From the NCBI RefSeq assembly GCF_026262505.1, contig NC_067204.1, positions 14,216,522 through 14,280,521 of the forward strand: 64,000 nt of DNA, given 5' to 3'. Positions 1-10,239 of this stretch are shown one piece after another. Both the position numbers and the translations under genes were made by a program. Each line of letters opens with the position of its first letter. Position 1 is the first letter of the stretch. The stretch comes from Trichomonas vaginalis G3. Taxonomy: Eukaryota; Parabasalia; Trichomonadida; Trichomonadidae. Below the pieces are notes generated by a model. That model was not told where the DNA came from. It saw only the letters and a list, made by a program, of their open reading frames with translations, and did not search any database.

Positions 1-7
1 AAAAAGC

Positions 8-29
8 AACCCGCGGAAAACAGCGGGTT
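8..29. other. GC-rich hairpin
   Basis: A perfect 7-bp inverted repeat, AACCCGC at 8-14 and GCGGGTT at 23-29, with an 8-base loop. It stands out in AT-rich surroundings at the left of the virus-like element. It could be a terminator-like hairpin or part of an element end; nothing distinguishes these. Confidence 0.5.
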
Positions 30-172
30 GGTATATTCTTCACAAAATGCTTGTTTTTGAGGTCGAGCCATTTTTGGCTCCACCGTATTTTTAAACCAAA
101 CTCGTTCATTTTGTGCTGAAATAAAATAAAGGTAGTCCCACCAAAAAATATTTTTATTTTTATTGTAAGAAC

Positions 173-607
173 ATGTTTGCAACAACAGCACCAAACTCGT
201 TAGTCATGAACCCAACTTCAATGTTAGTAGAGATGAAAAGCTTCATTCCTTCTTCATATACTTTCGAAACAGAAATCCAGAAGATAAAGCAAGAACTTCT
301 CCAAGGAGATTTAGACTGTAGTGCAAAAGATGAAACAAATGAACAGTATCTTTATGAAATGCAAGATATTATAGACCATTTGCCTAAACTTCCTGAAATA
401 CAACAACAAAAACTCACTATTCCAGAATTCGATGAAATTGAAGTCAGACTGACTGACTCAGTAGAAATAAAGAAGTTCATACGAAAGGTAAACTATGAGT
501 TTCTTGGATTTCATTGCAACCACAAAGTCATTGACATATATAAATCTGAAGAATTTAAGACCTACGACAACTTTGTTTCGTTAGTTGCTGAGTGTGTATG
601 CAGATAA
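173..607 (+). CDS. Unknown protein of virus-like element 1
   Basis: An intact-looking 144-residue frame, acidic and lysine/glutamate-rich, with no recognised domain, signal peptide or membrane segment. The start codon lies directly after the sequence TGTAAGAACA, which also precedes other plus-strand starts in this element and supports this start. The next frame begins 25 bases downstream on the same strand, suggesting a co-transcribed pair or one gene in two pieces. The function is not recognised. Confidence 0.5.
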   Translation: MFATTAPNSLVMNPTSMLVEMKSFIPSSYTFETEIQKIKQELLQGDLDCSAKDETNEQYLYEMQDIIDHLPKLPEIQQQKLTIPEFDEIEVRLTDSVEIKKFIRKVNYEFLGFHCNHKVIDIYKSEEFKTYDNFVSLVAECVCR

Positions 608-632
608 GAGATAAAGATAGAAGAGGTAAGGT

Positions 633-1049
633 ATGGAACCAACAGATAAAACCAGCAACTTTGAGTTAAAGAAAACCATCTACGCCTTAGTCATACTAGC
701 AGGACAAATTTCAGAATATAACGCAAAAATGAACTCACAATGTTCTAAATGTAAAGCAGCAATGAGGAAATATAACTACTCCGTCAAAGAGATAGAAAGA
801 ATGAGAAAAGACCATACTGACTTAAAGAAAGAAGTAGAGAAACCAGCAGAAGATAAAATGGACATGTTGACATTTCTGAACAAAAACTATCCAACTGCTA
901 ACGATTTCCTTCTTTCAGATGTCAAGAAGAAATATAAAGAAACCTTCGGCATAGTTAAAATTTTTGATATCCTTCGTGAAGAAATAGAAGCTACAAAACT
1001 GTTTAAAGTCATGAACCATCACAACATATACCATGTAAAACGCTTGTAA
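633..1049 (+). CDS. Unknown coiled-coil protein of virus-like element 1
   Basis: A 138-residue frame, mainly charged helix, with a CSKC pair near residue 35 followed by a predicted coiled coil (about residues 45-75). It follows the 144-residue gene by 25 bases on the same strand. No family is recognised. The single CxxC pair is too little to call a zinc finger. Confidence 0.45.
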   Translation: MEPTDKTSNFELKKTIYALVILAGQISEYNAKMNSQCSKCKAAMRKYNYSVKEIERMRKDHTDLKKEVEKPAEDKMDMLTFLNKNYPTANDFLLSDVKKKYKETFGIVKIFDILREEIEATKLFKVMNHHNIYHVKRL

Positions 1050-1057
1050 AACTTTAT

Positions 1058-1245
1058 GGTAGAAATGAGGGTAGAAAACGGGGTAGATATACCTTCTACC
1101 CTAAAATATATTTTTGCTGAATTCAGCACAAAATTCTGAGTAAAATGACATATGGAACACATACTTTTTCAGTAAGGACATATGGGGTAGAAATGAGGGT
1201 AGAAAACGGGGTAGATATACCCTTCTACCCTAAAATATATTTTTG
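1058..1245. repeat. Direct repeat pair, about 59 bp each
   Basis: Two nearly identical copies at 1058-1116 and 1186-1245. Each holds a GGGTAG ... CTACCC inverted repeat able to form a hairpin. The 69 bases between them carry a GACATATGG motif twice. They lie between plus-strand genes of virus-like element 1 and may be a regulatory or replication-related repeat. No coding potential is seen. Confidence 0.7.
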
Positions 1246-1498
1246 TCTGATTTACGCTCATTACGAAGAAGTCTTGACAAAACATTTACGAAGAGTATAT
1301 TTCCTGTGTTGTTGTCAAAATGTCATGTTGTCACACTTTTTCAGAGAAGTTCATTTACCGAGTGACCTGGTCGCCTAAATATATTTTATTGAATTGAGTA
1401 AAATGACCAAATTTCATGAATTTCCTTAAGATAGAAAAATAAAATTAACGCTAGTTTTTTTTAAAATATTTTTTTTATTTTGTATGTAAGAACAGGAA

Positions 1499-2090
1499 AT
1501 GACAAACACTGAGTTTGAAACAGTTAAAAAGATAGACAATGACACCAAAGTGGTTAGAATTGGTGATTTAAACGTAAGAACTCAAAGAAATACAACAAAT
1601 ATTCTTTGTCAGACATTCTACACTATCTGAAAAGAAAACATCCCGACTGGGTTAAAATGCTTCTACTCAGAAAATTTTGACAAAAAATCCTGAGCTTATG
1701 ATATCGGTAAGATTCTATGGAACTACAGCATATCTTATAGACAAAAGTCTTATACCAATAGTTTTGTTATGGTTAGACCCAGTTGTTGGATATAATTCAT
1801 AACATATGGTTCATTCGATACTGAACGTTGCAGTGAAGGCTTACTTTATATCGTTCAGAACCAAAGGACTTCAATACAAAGAGATATAAGATAGGAAGAA
1901 CTATAATATAACTAAAAGATATGACAGTACAGTCAATAGAGTTAAGGTTGTGTTCGTTAACGATATGAGAGCTGCAGAAACAGAACTACTTGAAAAGTTT
2001 GAGAAAATGTATGGTGCTCCCACGAAAGGTAAAGAAACGTTTGAAGTAGATGAGATAGTAAGCTATAAAATTATTTGACGAAGTTGCTGA
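1499..2090 (+). pseudogene. Broken gene of virus-like element 1, unknown product
   Basis: Plus-strand coding texture runs through this stretch and begins just after a TTTTATTTTGTATGTAAGAACA-like upstream sequence, the same type that precedes other genes of this element. The reading is broken in several places and no domain is recognised, so only the presence of a former gene is called. Confidence 0.4.
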
Positions 2091-2239
2091 AAATACATGT
2101 AAAGCGTTTATTTTTGTCTTTTATACAAGATAGAAAAAATAAAGTTAGTTTTATTTTTTTTTATTTTTTTATTTTGTATGTAAAGACAGATATGTCAAAA
2201 CAGAGAACACAACAACAGTTATAGTCCATGAAGCTATAA

Positions 2240-3083
2240 ATGAAGAATATGAGTACATACAGTATAACAACAGTTACGTCTCATTCGTTCGTCAAAGATG
2301 ACATGTACCAAATGCAAAGTATTTTGACAGCATGTTTTGCTCCAGATACTAAGCTTCCTAAAGACTGGTTTAGGAACCAAAGCACTATTGAACTATTAAA
2401 TGAAGCACAGCGAGACATACTTTTTTCTGAAAATCGTGAAGAACAGCGAGTGGGAGAAAAAACCCCAGGCCAAAACTCTATGAAAAATCGTGAAAAATTG
2501 CGAGTGGGAGAAAAAACCCCAGTCGCCAAAACTCTATGAAAATCGTGAAAATTTGCCAAATGGTTTGAGAGGTTGGTATGTACATAGACTTCTTGTAAAT
2601 GCTGTTGCAATGTGGGCTTCACCTCGTTACGCTTGGTATATTTACAGACTTCTTGACGAACTTCATAGACAAGAACGTGAAGAGATGGAAAACAAGCTTG
2701 AAGCAAAAGACAAAAACATTCAGAAAAGAATACCACGTTCGGTACCAAAAGGAAAGGAAAAGAACTATAAGTATATGATTTATACTGAAGATATGGAGAA
2801 AGAAGAAGACAGTGACATGGTTATGTTGCATTTAGTCAGAAGAAACAACAAAAGCTTTTACGACCTTGCTAAGATTTACAAATCTGACAGAAATTGGTTC
2901 TATCGCGAAAACTTACCGATTTCAATGACACCGAATGAAGATGTTAAACAGATAGTTCAAGATACTTTACCTCAAACACACTATGATATTAAAGGTTGTA
3001 CAATACTTACATTCAAAGAAGATTTGCCGCTACTGAAAGAAAAAATAACAGAGTATTTTGACAACTTCAAACAAGTAGAGTAG
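2240..3083 (+). pseudogene. KilA-N domain protein, broken
   Basis: KilA-N is a DNA-binding domain common in large DNA viruses and phages. The left part has the 'DWFRNQSTIELL' stretch, matching the family's 'kdWlr.kst.elie' region. Further on comes 'GWYVHRLLVNAVAMWASPRY', matching the family's 'gtYvHp.l..hiA.W.sp.f' core. The right part resembles the DUF3627-like C-terminal region that often follows KilA-N in viral proteins (inference). The gene is broken and contains a short internal repeat. It was probably a regulator or virus-encoded DNA-binding protein. It sits on the plus strand, facing the minus-strand replication and capsid genes. Confidence 0.6.
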
Positions 3084-3176
3084 ATGAACCATTTATTTTT
3101 GGTCTTGACTTCAGATGGCTCAGGTAGCTCTATAAAGTAAATTGCCTTGTCAAATCCTTCTGGCATTCCGAGTCCT

Positions 3177-3466
3177 TCCATCCGACAGGAAAAGTTCTTC
3201 CTTCCAACAGGAAAAAAATTTCCCGACAACTGGAAGAACTCTTCCTTCCAACTGGAAAAATTTTTCTTGTTGTTCGTCCGTAAACCATTCAAATTTTCGA
3301 AAATTGAGAACTTTTTGGTCGAACTTCAGAAAAAGTTTTTCCTTCCGACAGAAAAATATTTTCCCGACAACTGGAAGAACTCTTGCATCCGACAGGAAGA
3401 ACTCTTCCCGACAACAGGAAGAACTCTTCCATCCGACAGGAAGAACTCTTCCATCCGACAGACTTA
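3177..3466. repeat. Imperfect minisatellite with TTCC...GGAA palindromic units
   Basis: Roughly a dozen imperfect units of about 20-24 bases built from forms of TTCCxxCCGACAGGAAGAACTC run through this stretch, with a diverged middle part. Many units are themselves short inverted repeats (TTCC ... GGAA). The array lies between the KilA-N remnant and the ATPase remnant, which converge on it. It can be read in frames on both strands, but the repetition makes these poor gene candidates. Confidence 0.65.
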
Positions 3467-3489
3467 CTAAGACTAAAACACTTACATTT

Positions 3490-4350
3490 TTACGCTTGAC
3501 TTTTTACAATTTGAACTTTGTTCGCGTAGATGTGAATTCTGAAAGAAGTATGAGGGTCTTGTATGACTTTGTACTTCTCCCATAGTTCATGTCTGTCAAA
3601 CTTACCTGCCATGGACTCTTTCATAAGTTCCATGAAATCGTCTTCGGACAATCCAGGGAAAAGTATGATATCAGTAAGTATTCTTTTAACATCCTTACTT
3701 AAACTCTTTGCTGTCTGTACACAAATGACAACTGAAATGTTAAAGTGTCTGAGCTTCTTGAGAATTCGACACATGTCTTGTTCTCTGTTCTTTAAAAAGG
3801 ATGAAAGCAAAGTCATCTAAGATAAGAAGACATCTAATGAGGGTATGTCTTCCAATGTAAGATTGCAATTTCTTCGAAATGTATTCTATCTCTTTCTGTT
3901 GTTTCTGAAGTGTTTCTTCTCTAATATCTCTGCATTTCCTCATTTGGGTCTTTAAACTTAGAATTTATATACTCATTTATAGCATTGTACTTCAAAACTC
4001 TTCTTTGGTACTTCTTATCCAATCTAACAACTCAGAGTCTTTATACATACTAACTTAGACTTCTTTATAATATCTTTGAACGAATTGACGGTTTGGTCAA
4101 ATTGACCCGAAGTACTACAAATGACAACTAACTCATAGAATGGGTTCTTCTCATCTAGTTCTTGTTGTTGTGCAGCCATTTAAGATAAGTGAAGTCTTAC
4201 CCGACCCAGGTGGTGCATTAGACCTGTTATACCATTCTGAGCAAATAAGAACTTCATGTATGGTTTTATCTGAGCATTTTCCACTTCCTCTTGTCTTCTT
4301 TCAAAACATTCTCAAATTTCTTGTCAATGTCAGCAAACTTTTTTTCTAAC
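3490..4350 (-). pseudogene. FtsK/HerA (A32-like) packaging ATPase, broken
   Basis: This is a P-loop ATPase of the kind that packages DNA into virions in Polintons, virophages and large DNA viruses. A Walker A sequence 'PPGSGKTSLI' is encoded near 4,190-4,220 and a Walker B-like 'CLLILDDFA' near 3,800-3,825, in the expected order on the minus strand. After Walker B comes 'RHFNISVVICVQTAKSLSKD', where the A32/HerA families typically carry the 'H..is.i...Q' sensor region. It faces the KilA-N remnant. The gene is broken in several places. Confidence in the family is good; the exact lineage within it is inference. Confidence 0.65.
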
Positions 4351-4389
4351 ATATTTTTTAGAAAAATTAAAATTTTTATCTTTTTGAAA

Positions 4390-4840
4390 ATGTCTAGCGA
4401 TTTCGCTATCTATATTCGAGACAAGCTTTTTTGACAGCAAAACATCTGTCGACCATAAAATCTTCAATAGTGTAAAAAGAAAGGTGAATTTGTTCTAAAG
4501 TTCTGTTTCTGGGAATATGACAAGAACCATAAAACATTACAAAGAGCAGTCTTAAAATTTGTCAATGACAGACTTGTTGACAGAGATGACACCGATTGGA
4601 AAGATGAAGTCCAACAAAAGTTCTTAGAATGCAAGAAGGCACATGCGCTGTTCTTGAAGATGAAATAGAAAACAGAATAGAAGAGCTATTAAAGACAAAG
4701 ACCTTTTACAAAATATGGTTCTGAGAAGTTTGACATAACTCCACCAGAGAAGAAGAAGAAGAAGAGAGAAAAGAAAGAAAAGAAAGTAGAAGAAGAGAAA
4801 AAGAACCTGAACCAGTTCCAGAGAAAAAAAATTTGACATG
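4390..4840 (+). pseudogene. Broken gene of virus-like element 1, unknown product
   Basis: Plus-strand coding texture, including the stretch 'AVLKFVNDRLVDRDDTDW', ends in a lysine/glutamate-rich tail. No domain is recognised. The former gene lies back-to-back with the ATPase remnant and converges on a minus-strand gene to its right. It is broken in more than one place. Confidence 0.35.
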
Positions 4841-4859
4841 TAAAAATAAAATTTTATTT

Positions 4860-5277
4860 TTAGAACATTTCTGGGTCAATGTCAATGTTCTCTTCCTCTT
4901 TAGGAGCAAACACTGGCTAAGACTCTAAAACTTTTTACCCAATTTACCTTGAACTTCAACTATCTTAGACTCATAATATTCATAGTCGTCTGCTTTCTTT
5001 GGTTCATAAGGTATAACAAGTTTGTATGCTTTGCCTTCTTTAAGGTTTGAAACCTTCTGTCAAAATTTTCCTTGACTGTTAACAAACCTTCTATGTCTAA
5101 GTCTTCAAATTTCGCACATTTTTAGTCACAATAGCAAACTTAACTGGTTCGATGTTCCAAACTTTTGTCAAATGTAGACTTTTCAAAATGGTAGAAGTAA
5201 ACATTCAAATAAGCGAATGGGTCTAGTTCTTCTTTAAGTCCTGACATGTACTTGTTGACTGAGATGAATTTCGTCAT
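4860..5277 (-). pseudogene. Broken gene of virus-like element 1, unknown product
   Basis: Minus-strand coding texture with a start near 5,277 ('MTKFISVNKYMSGLKEELDP'). It lies directly downstream of the primase-helicase remnant on the same strand. No domain can be named and the reading is not continuous. It may have been a replication accessory gene by position only. Confidence 0.35.
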
Positions 5278-5355
5278 CTTTTCTATCGGATAAAAAAATA
5301 TTTTTTTAAATTTACTCAGAAAAATTTTTCTTTGTATATACACCGTTCTGAACAT

Positions 5356-6539
5356 CTAAAGATTTTTGACATTTGCCAAGAATGTTCGTTTAGATGCTGT
5401 CATATAACCATACTCTTGACAATATTGTTTATACGAGTCGTACAAAGACCTTTCATCTAAACACTCAAAGTTAGTCTCATCTATAAACAGTTCATATACA
5501 CTCTTGTTTGCTTCTAACAATGTTTGTCTTTCTTCGGTATGTGGAATTTGTCTTGGATTGAACTTAGAAATATCTAATGTCATGAAATATGAGAACAAGT
5601 GGTTGTAAAAGTTAGTGTCAAAGTTTCTGCTAAGTCGTCAAAATATTCTGTATCTTGCATATGAGAATCTGACGTTCTGACAACTACATATCTTCTGTCA
5701 GAACTTTCTAACTTCATCGGAACGGCATTGTTTGAAACCATGATGAAATTTGCAACATTTTCACAAACTCTTTGGTCTTTATATTTTCTTTCAACAACTC
5801 CAACTTTGTTCTGTTATAAGACTCTTCAAAGCATCTGAGTTTAAAACCTTTGTTGTATCTATACTTTGAAGTTCGTTACATACTATAAGTTTCATATTCT
5901 CTATTGAAGAGTTAAATTTACCGCAGATTTTCTAAGTTTGTCATATTAGGGTTCGAATAGCCCTCTAACAGTTTGCACAAAATATCTGTAAAGAAAGTGT
6001 TCTTACCAGTTCCTTGTTTTCCAATTATGATGAGAGCAGTTTCATTTTTAGCACTTGGATGTTGTAAGATGTTTGCAAACCAACATAAGATATACTCATA
6101 GACTCTTTTTTCCATTGCATATAATTTCTTTGACATGGTCTAACCAAGCTTCTATAACATTTTCTTCCATTCTACTTTTCGTATTTATATCCAGTGAAGA
6201 TAGAATAGAAGTTTGGAGATGGTGTATAGAACTTTATACCTCGAACTGAAAAATCTTCTAACTTTGACAATAAGATATCCCAAGCATCTAACATCTTCAT
6301 GCCAACTTGTACGACTTTTATTTCTTAAGTTTTTGTCTACATTCTTGTTCTGAAACTATTGTCGCTCTTGGTTTGTTAAAGACAACATCCCATTCTTTCA
6401 TGACATAACATTCTGGGGCAGAGTCAACATAAATGACTAAACGTTTCAAATTCTCGACTGCTTTGTTATAGTCTCTAAATGGACACATATTTCTGAAGGC
6501 TTGGAAGTCATAAAAATCTGAAACGTCTATTCTGTACAT
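5356..6539 (-). pseudogene. D5/SF3-like primase-helicase, broken
   Basis: This was the replication helicase of the element. A Walker A segment 'IIIGKQGTGKNTFFTDIL' lies near 6,000-6,040. A later stretch, 'NFIMVSNNAVPMKLESSDRR' near 5,690-5,750, is the hallmark 'f...sN...p......dRR' sensor of the D5_N/DUF5906-type SF3 helicases of viruses and mobile elements. The distal part (5,356-5,598) resembles the C-terminal region of these proteins. The usual N-terminal half is short here. The gene is broken in several places. Next to the ATPase and capsid genes it fits a Polinton-like virus or virophage replication module. Confidence 0.7.
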
Positions 6540-6635
6540 TTTTATAAAAAAAAAAAAAATTATTTTTTATTCTTGACTTTGTTGTTGCATTTGTTCCATT
6601 TGTGTTCTTGAGCTATTTGTTGTTGAAGTTGTTCT

Positions 6636-7361
6636 TTATACAATACTTTCACCAGTTGCATCTTCCAATTCGAAACTTTCTGCCGTCATTGACAAATACA
6701 TAGGACATAAAAGTTTTACAGGAACAAAGTTTGCGTCAACTAAGGTTAAGTTTATGTTTGCTAAAGTGTTTGAGTTTACTAAAGCTGAAAAACTCTGCAT
6801 TCGAATGAACAATAGGCAAACAGCAGAGAAAGTGTTGTTTATACGCATGAGTATCTTTTGGTCATAGTAGTTTCTGTCGACATTCGAATAGCACTTTGAA
6901 CCTAAGTTTGAAACAATATATAAAATAGGTGTACTTAAAGTCAATGGAACAGATAGACCTTGTATGACACCTTTTCCTGTTATAGGAAACTGTTGGTAGT
7001 AAAAACCAGATATAAGTTTTGTATTATAGCTCATATTGTTTATAGTAAACTCAGTCGGACATCCAAACATAATGAAACCTGCTCTAGTTGCAGCACATGT
7101 TACATCCGTCCTTAAAGTATTAAATAAGTCAACAAAACCTGTTGGTGGTATATCTGAGTAAGTATCTTCAAAGAAGTATTTTTTACCATTCACAACAACA
7201 AAGTCTTCTGGTGTCAAAAGAGCAAAACAGGCTTTAGTCGTCATCGTGTTTAAGGTCAGTTTACAATATCGTCCTTGAGGACTTTGTAAGTTTGTTGTTA
7301 TAGAATTATATGACTCAGGGTTTTTAGTCGTAATAGTAAAAACCACTATGTCTTCTGCCAT
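6636..7361 (-). CDS. Candidate minor capsid (penton-like) protein of element 1
   Basis: A single 241-residue frame that looks whole, unusual in this decayed element. It is rich in beta-prone residues (many T, V, I, F, N) with no long helix, as expected of a jelly-roll capsid protein. It has no signal peptide or membrane segment. It lies just upstream of the helicase remnant and downstream of the major capsid candidate on the same strand. The size and beta texture fit a single jelly-roll minor capsid (penton) protein, but this is inference; no diagnostic motif exists to confirm it by eye. Confidence 0.4.
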   Translation of the reverse strand: MAEDIVVFTITTKNPESYNSITTNLQSPQGRYCKLTLNTMTTKACFALLTPEDFVVVNGKKYFFEDTYSDIPPTGFVDLFNTLRTDVTCAATRAGFIMFGCPTEFTINNMSYNTKLISGFYYQQFPITGKGVIQGLSVPLTLSTPILYIVSNLGSKCYSNVDRNYYDQKILMRINNTFSAVCLLFIRMQSFSALVNSNTLANINLTLVDANFVPVKLLCPMYLSMTAESFELEDATGESIV

Positions 7362-7605
7362 TTACATATATTTAAAAGTTTTTCTGAAAGTGAGAAGAAC
7401 TTCATCTAAACTTTCACATGGCGTTTCTTGAAGTTCTCTGTCTAAGAAGTTCAAATATTTTGTAAAGACATAGAACTTTCCTTTGTCTACACGAACAAAC
7501 AAAACAGGTCTTTCATATCGTTCAAAAGTGTGTAAAGTCCTTTACATGAAATAAAGTCTATATTTGTTTTTCTTCAAACATCTTTCAAGAAGTTTTGACA
7601 TTTAC

Positions 7606-7815
7606 TTAGCAAACAAACTTTAATGAAATGTTGTGGTCGTCAAATATTTTTATGACGTCTGGGAAACTATATTTTAAGTTCAACGTTTCACCTCCTTTCA
7701 TAACGTATATCTTGTCAATGACATTATATGAAACACCACAGCAAGCAATGTCGGGTTCTATTTCTTTGATGTTTATATCGTCTGCCTCTGTCAAAAGTTT
7801 CAATAGTTCTTTCAA
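7606..7815 (-). CDS. Small unknown protein of element 1
   Basis: A 69-residue frame, 'MKELLKLLTEADDINIKEIE' onward, with no recognised domain. It lies between the penton-like gene and a small coiled-coil gene on the same strand. The stretch 7,380-7,600 immediately downstream also has minus-strand coding texture (ending 'ETPCESLDEVLLTFRK') but no clean gene can be drawn. It may be part of a larger former gene. Confidence 0.35.
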   Translation of the reverse strand: MKELLKLLTEADDINIKEIEPDIACCGVSYNVIDKIYVMKGGETLNLKYSFPDVIKIFDDHNISLKFVC

Positions 7816-7852
7816 AATTTCATGAGCAGATGCAATGAATATGAGTTCACTT

Positions 7853-8185
7853 TTACAGGGTGTGTTCGACCAAGTTTAACATTATACCCAAAGCTTGACA
7901 AATCTTCTCCTGAGTTTTAAGTTTGTCTTTAAGTTGTTGGTAGTCGTTTCGAATATCTGCAACAGAACTTAAGTCTCTGCTAACTTCAGGATATGTTGGT
8001 TGTTCTTTTACAGGAACTATTGTTATACCATCTTCGTCTTCGTATGTTTCCCACTTCAACATCTCTTTCTTTGACATTGACAACAACACTTTGACTGTTT
8101 GTTTGAGTTGGTGAATTAACTTCACATCTGCCACCGCCATTAAACCTTTTGAAACACTTACGCTTCTATTTTTCGGAAATGACAT
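7853..8185 (-). CDS. Small helical protein of element 1
   Basis: The frame extends further upstream, but the natural start is the ATG at 8,185 ('MSFPKNRSVSVSKGLMAVAD'), which follows an AT-rich leader; the upstream residues look non-coding. The product of about 110 residues has a basic N-terminus and a C-terminal coiled coil ('DYQQLKDKLKTQEKICQAL'). No family is recognised. It lies between the capsid candidate and smaller genes. A short divergent frame starting 'MDDYEYLFELKQNKVYTHKQ' begins 18 bases away at 8,203 on the plus strand and looks broken. Confidence 0.45.
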   Translation of the reverse strand: MSFPKNRSVSVSKGLMAVADVKLIHQLKQTVKVLLSMSKKEMLKWETYEDEDGITIVPVKEQPTYPEVSRDLSSVADIRNDYQQLKDKLKTQEKICQALGIMLNLVEHTL

Positions 8186-8451
8186 TTTACTTAGAATAAA
8201 AAGATGGACGATTATGAGTATCTCTTCGAATTGAAGCAGAACAAAGTTTACACACACAAACAATACAAGTTCATTGACAGATAGTTCTTTACACAAACAA
8301 TGGAAAATGTTATAGAATAGCAGTCTTTGCTGAACCAAATATTTTCATAAAGCAAAGAAAGTTGGTATAACGAGATGTGAAAGTTCTTGAGCAGACAAAA
8401 ATATAACAACAAAACTGACCGATATTTCTAAAGGTTAAGTTTTAATACAAT

Positions 8452-10220
8452 TTATGTCAAAACTGGCGTACTTTCAATATTTGACGGAGAGAAGTCAGTT
8501 CAAGAACAACTTACTGACCTGCTGCCAAAATCTGCTCGATGGAAGCTGTCGTTATGCCAATCTGAGGAGCCCCAGCAGGTTTCATCGAACGAATCTTCAA
8601 AAGAGCATCTTCCGTGAAAAGTGCTATTGGTTTTGTAAACTTCTTTGCTTTCAGTTCATCTGGACCGTCTCTGTCACCAGTATATTGTATTTGAACTGTA
8701 CCAACAGTTGAAATACCACCATAAAGTCTTCTGAGTCAGCAAATGGAATGCCAAGCCAAAAGTTTGAACGGTCTCCATTTGTTATATTGAGTTTTTTGAG
8801 CTCCTGTATGAGTCCATACTTTCACATATGGCATAATAGAACTTTGCATTTCAGGGTTAATGGTTGTTGTGAAGTTTTGTTAAAGTTTCATAGCATCTAA
8901 TGTCAAGTTATGACCTCATATCCTCAACTGTAGAATATTCTTCTCTTGGATAATATTTGCCATCTATGTTTATATGTATTTAATACCAGGGTGTAGAAGC
9001 AAGAATAGTCATTTATAGTTCGTCTGAACAGTACAAACATAGTATCTGCATGTTTCATTGCAGTTGTTAAAGCAATATCTGTTCTTGCACCTGGGTCAGC
9101 ACTTTGGTTTCCAACTTCACCTGCAAAGTCTTTGACATATATTTGGTGTATAGGGAACATAAGTGGAACTGCAATATATTTGGCAGCTAAAGCATTTGAA
9201 ATATCTGGGTCCAACATATAGACTGCAAGTCTGCTTTCTATTCTCTTGCATTCAATTTTTCGCATGTGAACTTAACTGGGTCCCAAGCAGTTCCAGCAGC
9301 ATTGAAATAATAGTTTACTTCATTGTTGAGTTTGAGAAACCAAAGTCTAAGTCAACTTTGTCTTTGCAAAAGTCGGCGAATGACGTTTTATTTGTTCCCA
9401 TTACGTCTGTAAGAGTGAATGGGTCTTGTGTTGGTGCAATGACTAAGTTATTTTTGCTTGGAGTAAGTTCGATAGAATTTTTCCTGCCCAGTTTGGCAAG
9501 TATCTTAAAAACCTTGAAGATGAGGAAAGATGACAAAGGAACTCTAAGTTTCAATTTTACTTTGGTTACTGCTGCTGCATTTGTCCAGAAAGGTCAACAT
9601 AAACTCCTGGAACGTTAGGGTCAAGTCTTCTTATTTTCTCAATAGTTGCCATACTGGTCTGTTTGTTCTCTAGCTTGTGGTTGTACTGAGTTTCTCAAAG
9701 CGAACCATTCATAGTTTGCCCATGTTACTGTTTGAACTAAGTCAGAGTTAGAATATATCTTATATCCCATGAAAACTTCTGGAGCATATTGGTATCCGAC
9801 ATAGAAAATTCCATTGCAACCTTTCTTGTCAGACAACTTGGCAGAAGGTTTTATTTCAATGTCTTGTTCACGTATAAGAAAAGTTGTCAATAGAAATTAT
9901 ATGAAACCTGTCGCAAGCAATATCTACTGTTGTTGAAGAACCTTCTCCAAACTCACCTACGTTTCCATAAGAAACAGCAGTTGTATATTCGTAAGTTCCA
10001 GGAACTATTTCTGACCTTCTAATGGCATTGTCGCATTCGTTATACCTTCGGAAACATTTCCATTCATGGCATCCAAAACTGTTGGCGTTATATTCTGAGC
10101 GGCGTACATTTCATATGATGGTAAAAATATAGAATAGTTGGTTTATTGTCATAATAGAACCCACGTGGACCAAGCTTTACTTCTCCTGACTGAGTTTTTA
10201 ACTCTTCTTTTTCCTTCATT
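8452..10220 (-). pseudogene. Candidate major capsid protein of element 1, broken
   Basis: Minus-strand coding texture over about 1.75 kb, the expected size for a double jelly-roll major capsid protein. Recognisable stretches are 'GPRGFYYDNKP' near the start, 'VTWANYEWFALRNSVQPQ' and 'MFPIHQIYVKDFAGEVGNQS' in the middle, and 'GTVQIQYTGDRDGP' near the end. All are beta-rich with aromatic clusters. It sits where Polinton-like viruses carry the capsid gene, next to a penton-like gene. The gene is broken in several places. The capsid call is inference from length, texture and neighbours. Confidence 0.45.
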
Positions 10221-10239
10221 TGCCCTCTGCTTGAAGTTG

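Noticed and set aside
2281-2748. 155-residue minus-strand frame
   Set aside because: It lies antisense to the KilA-N remnant, whose family motifs are clear on the plus strand.
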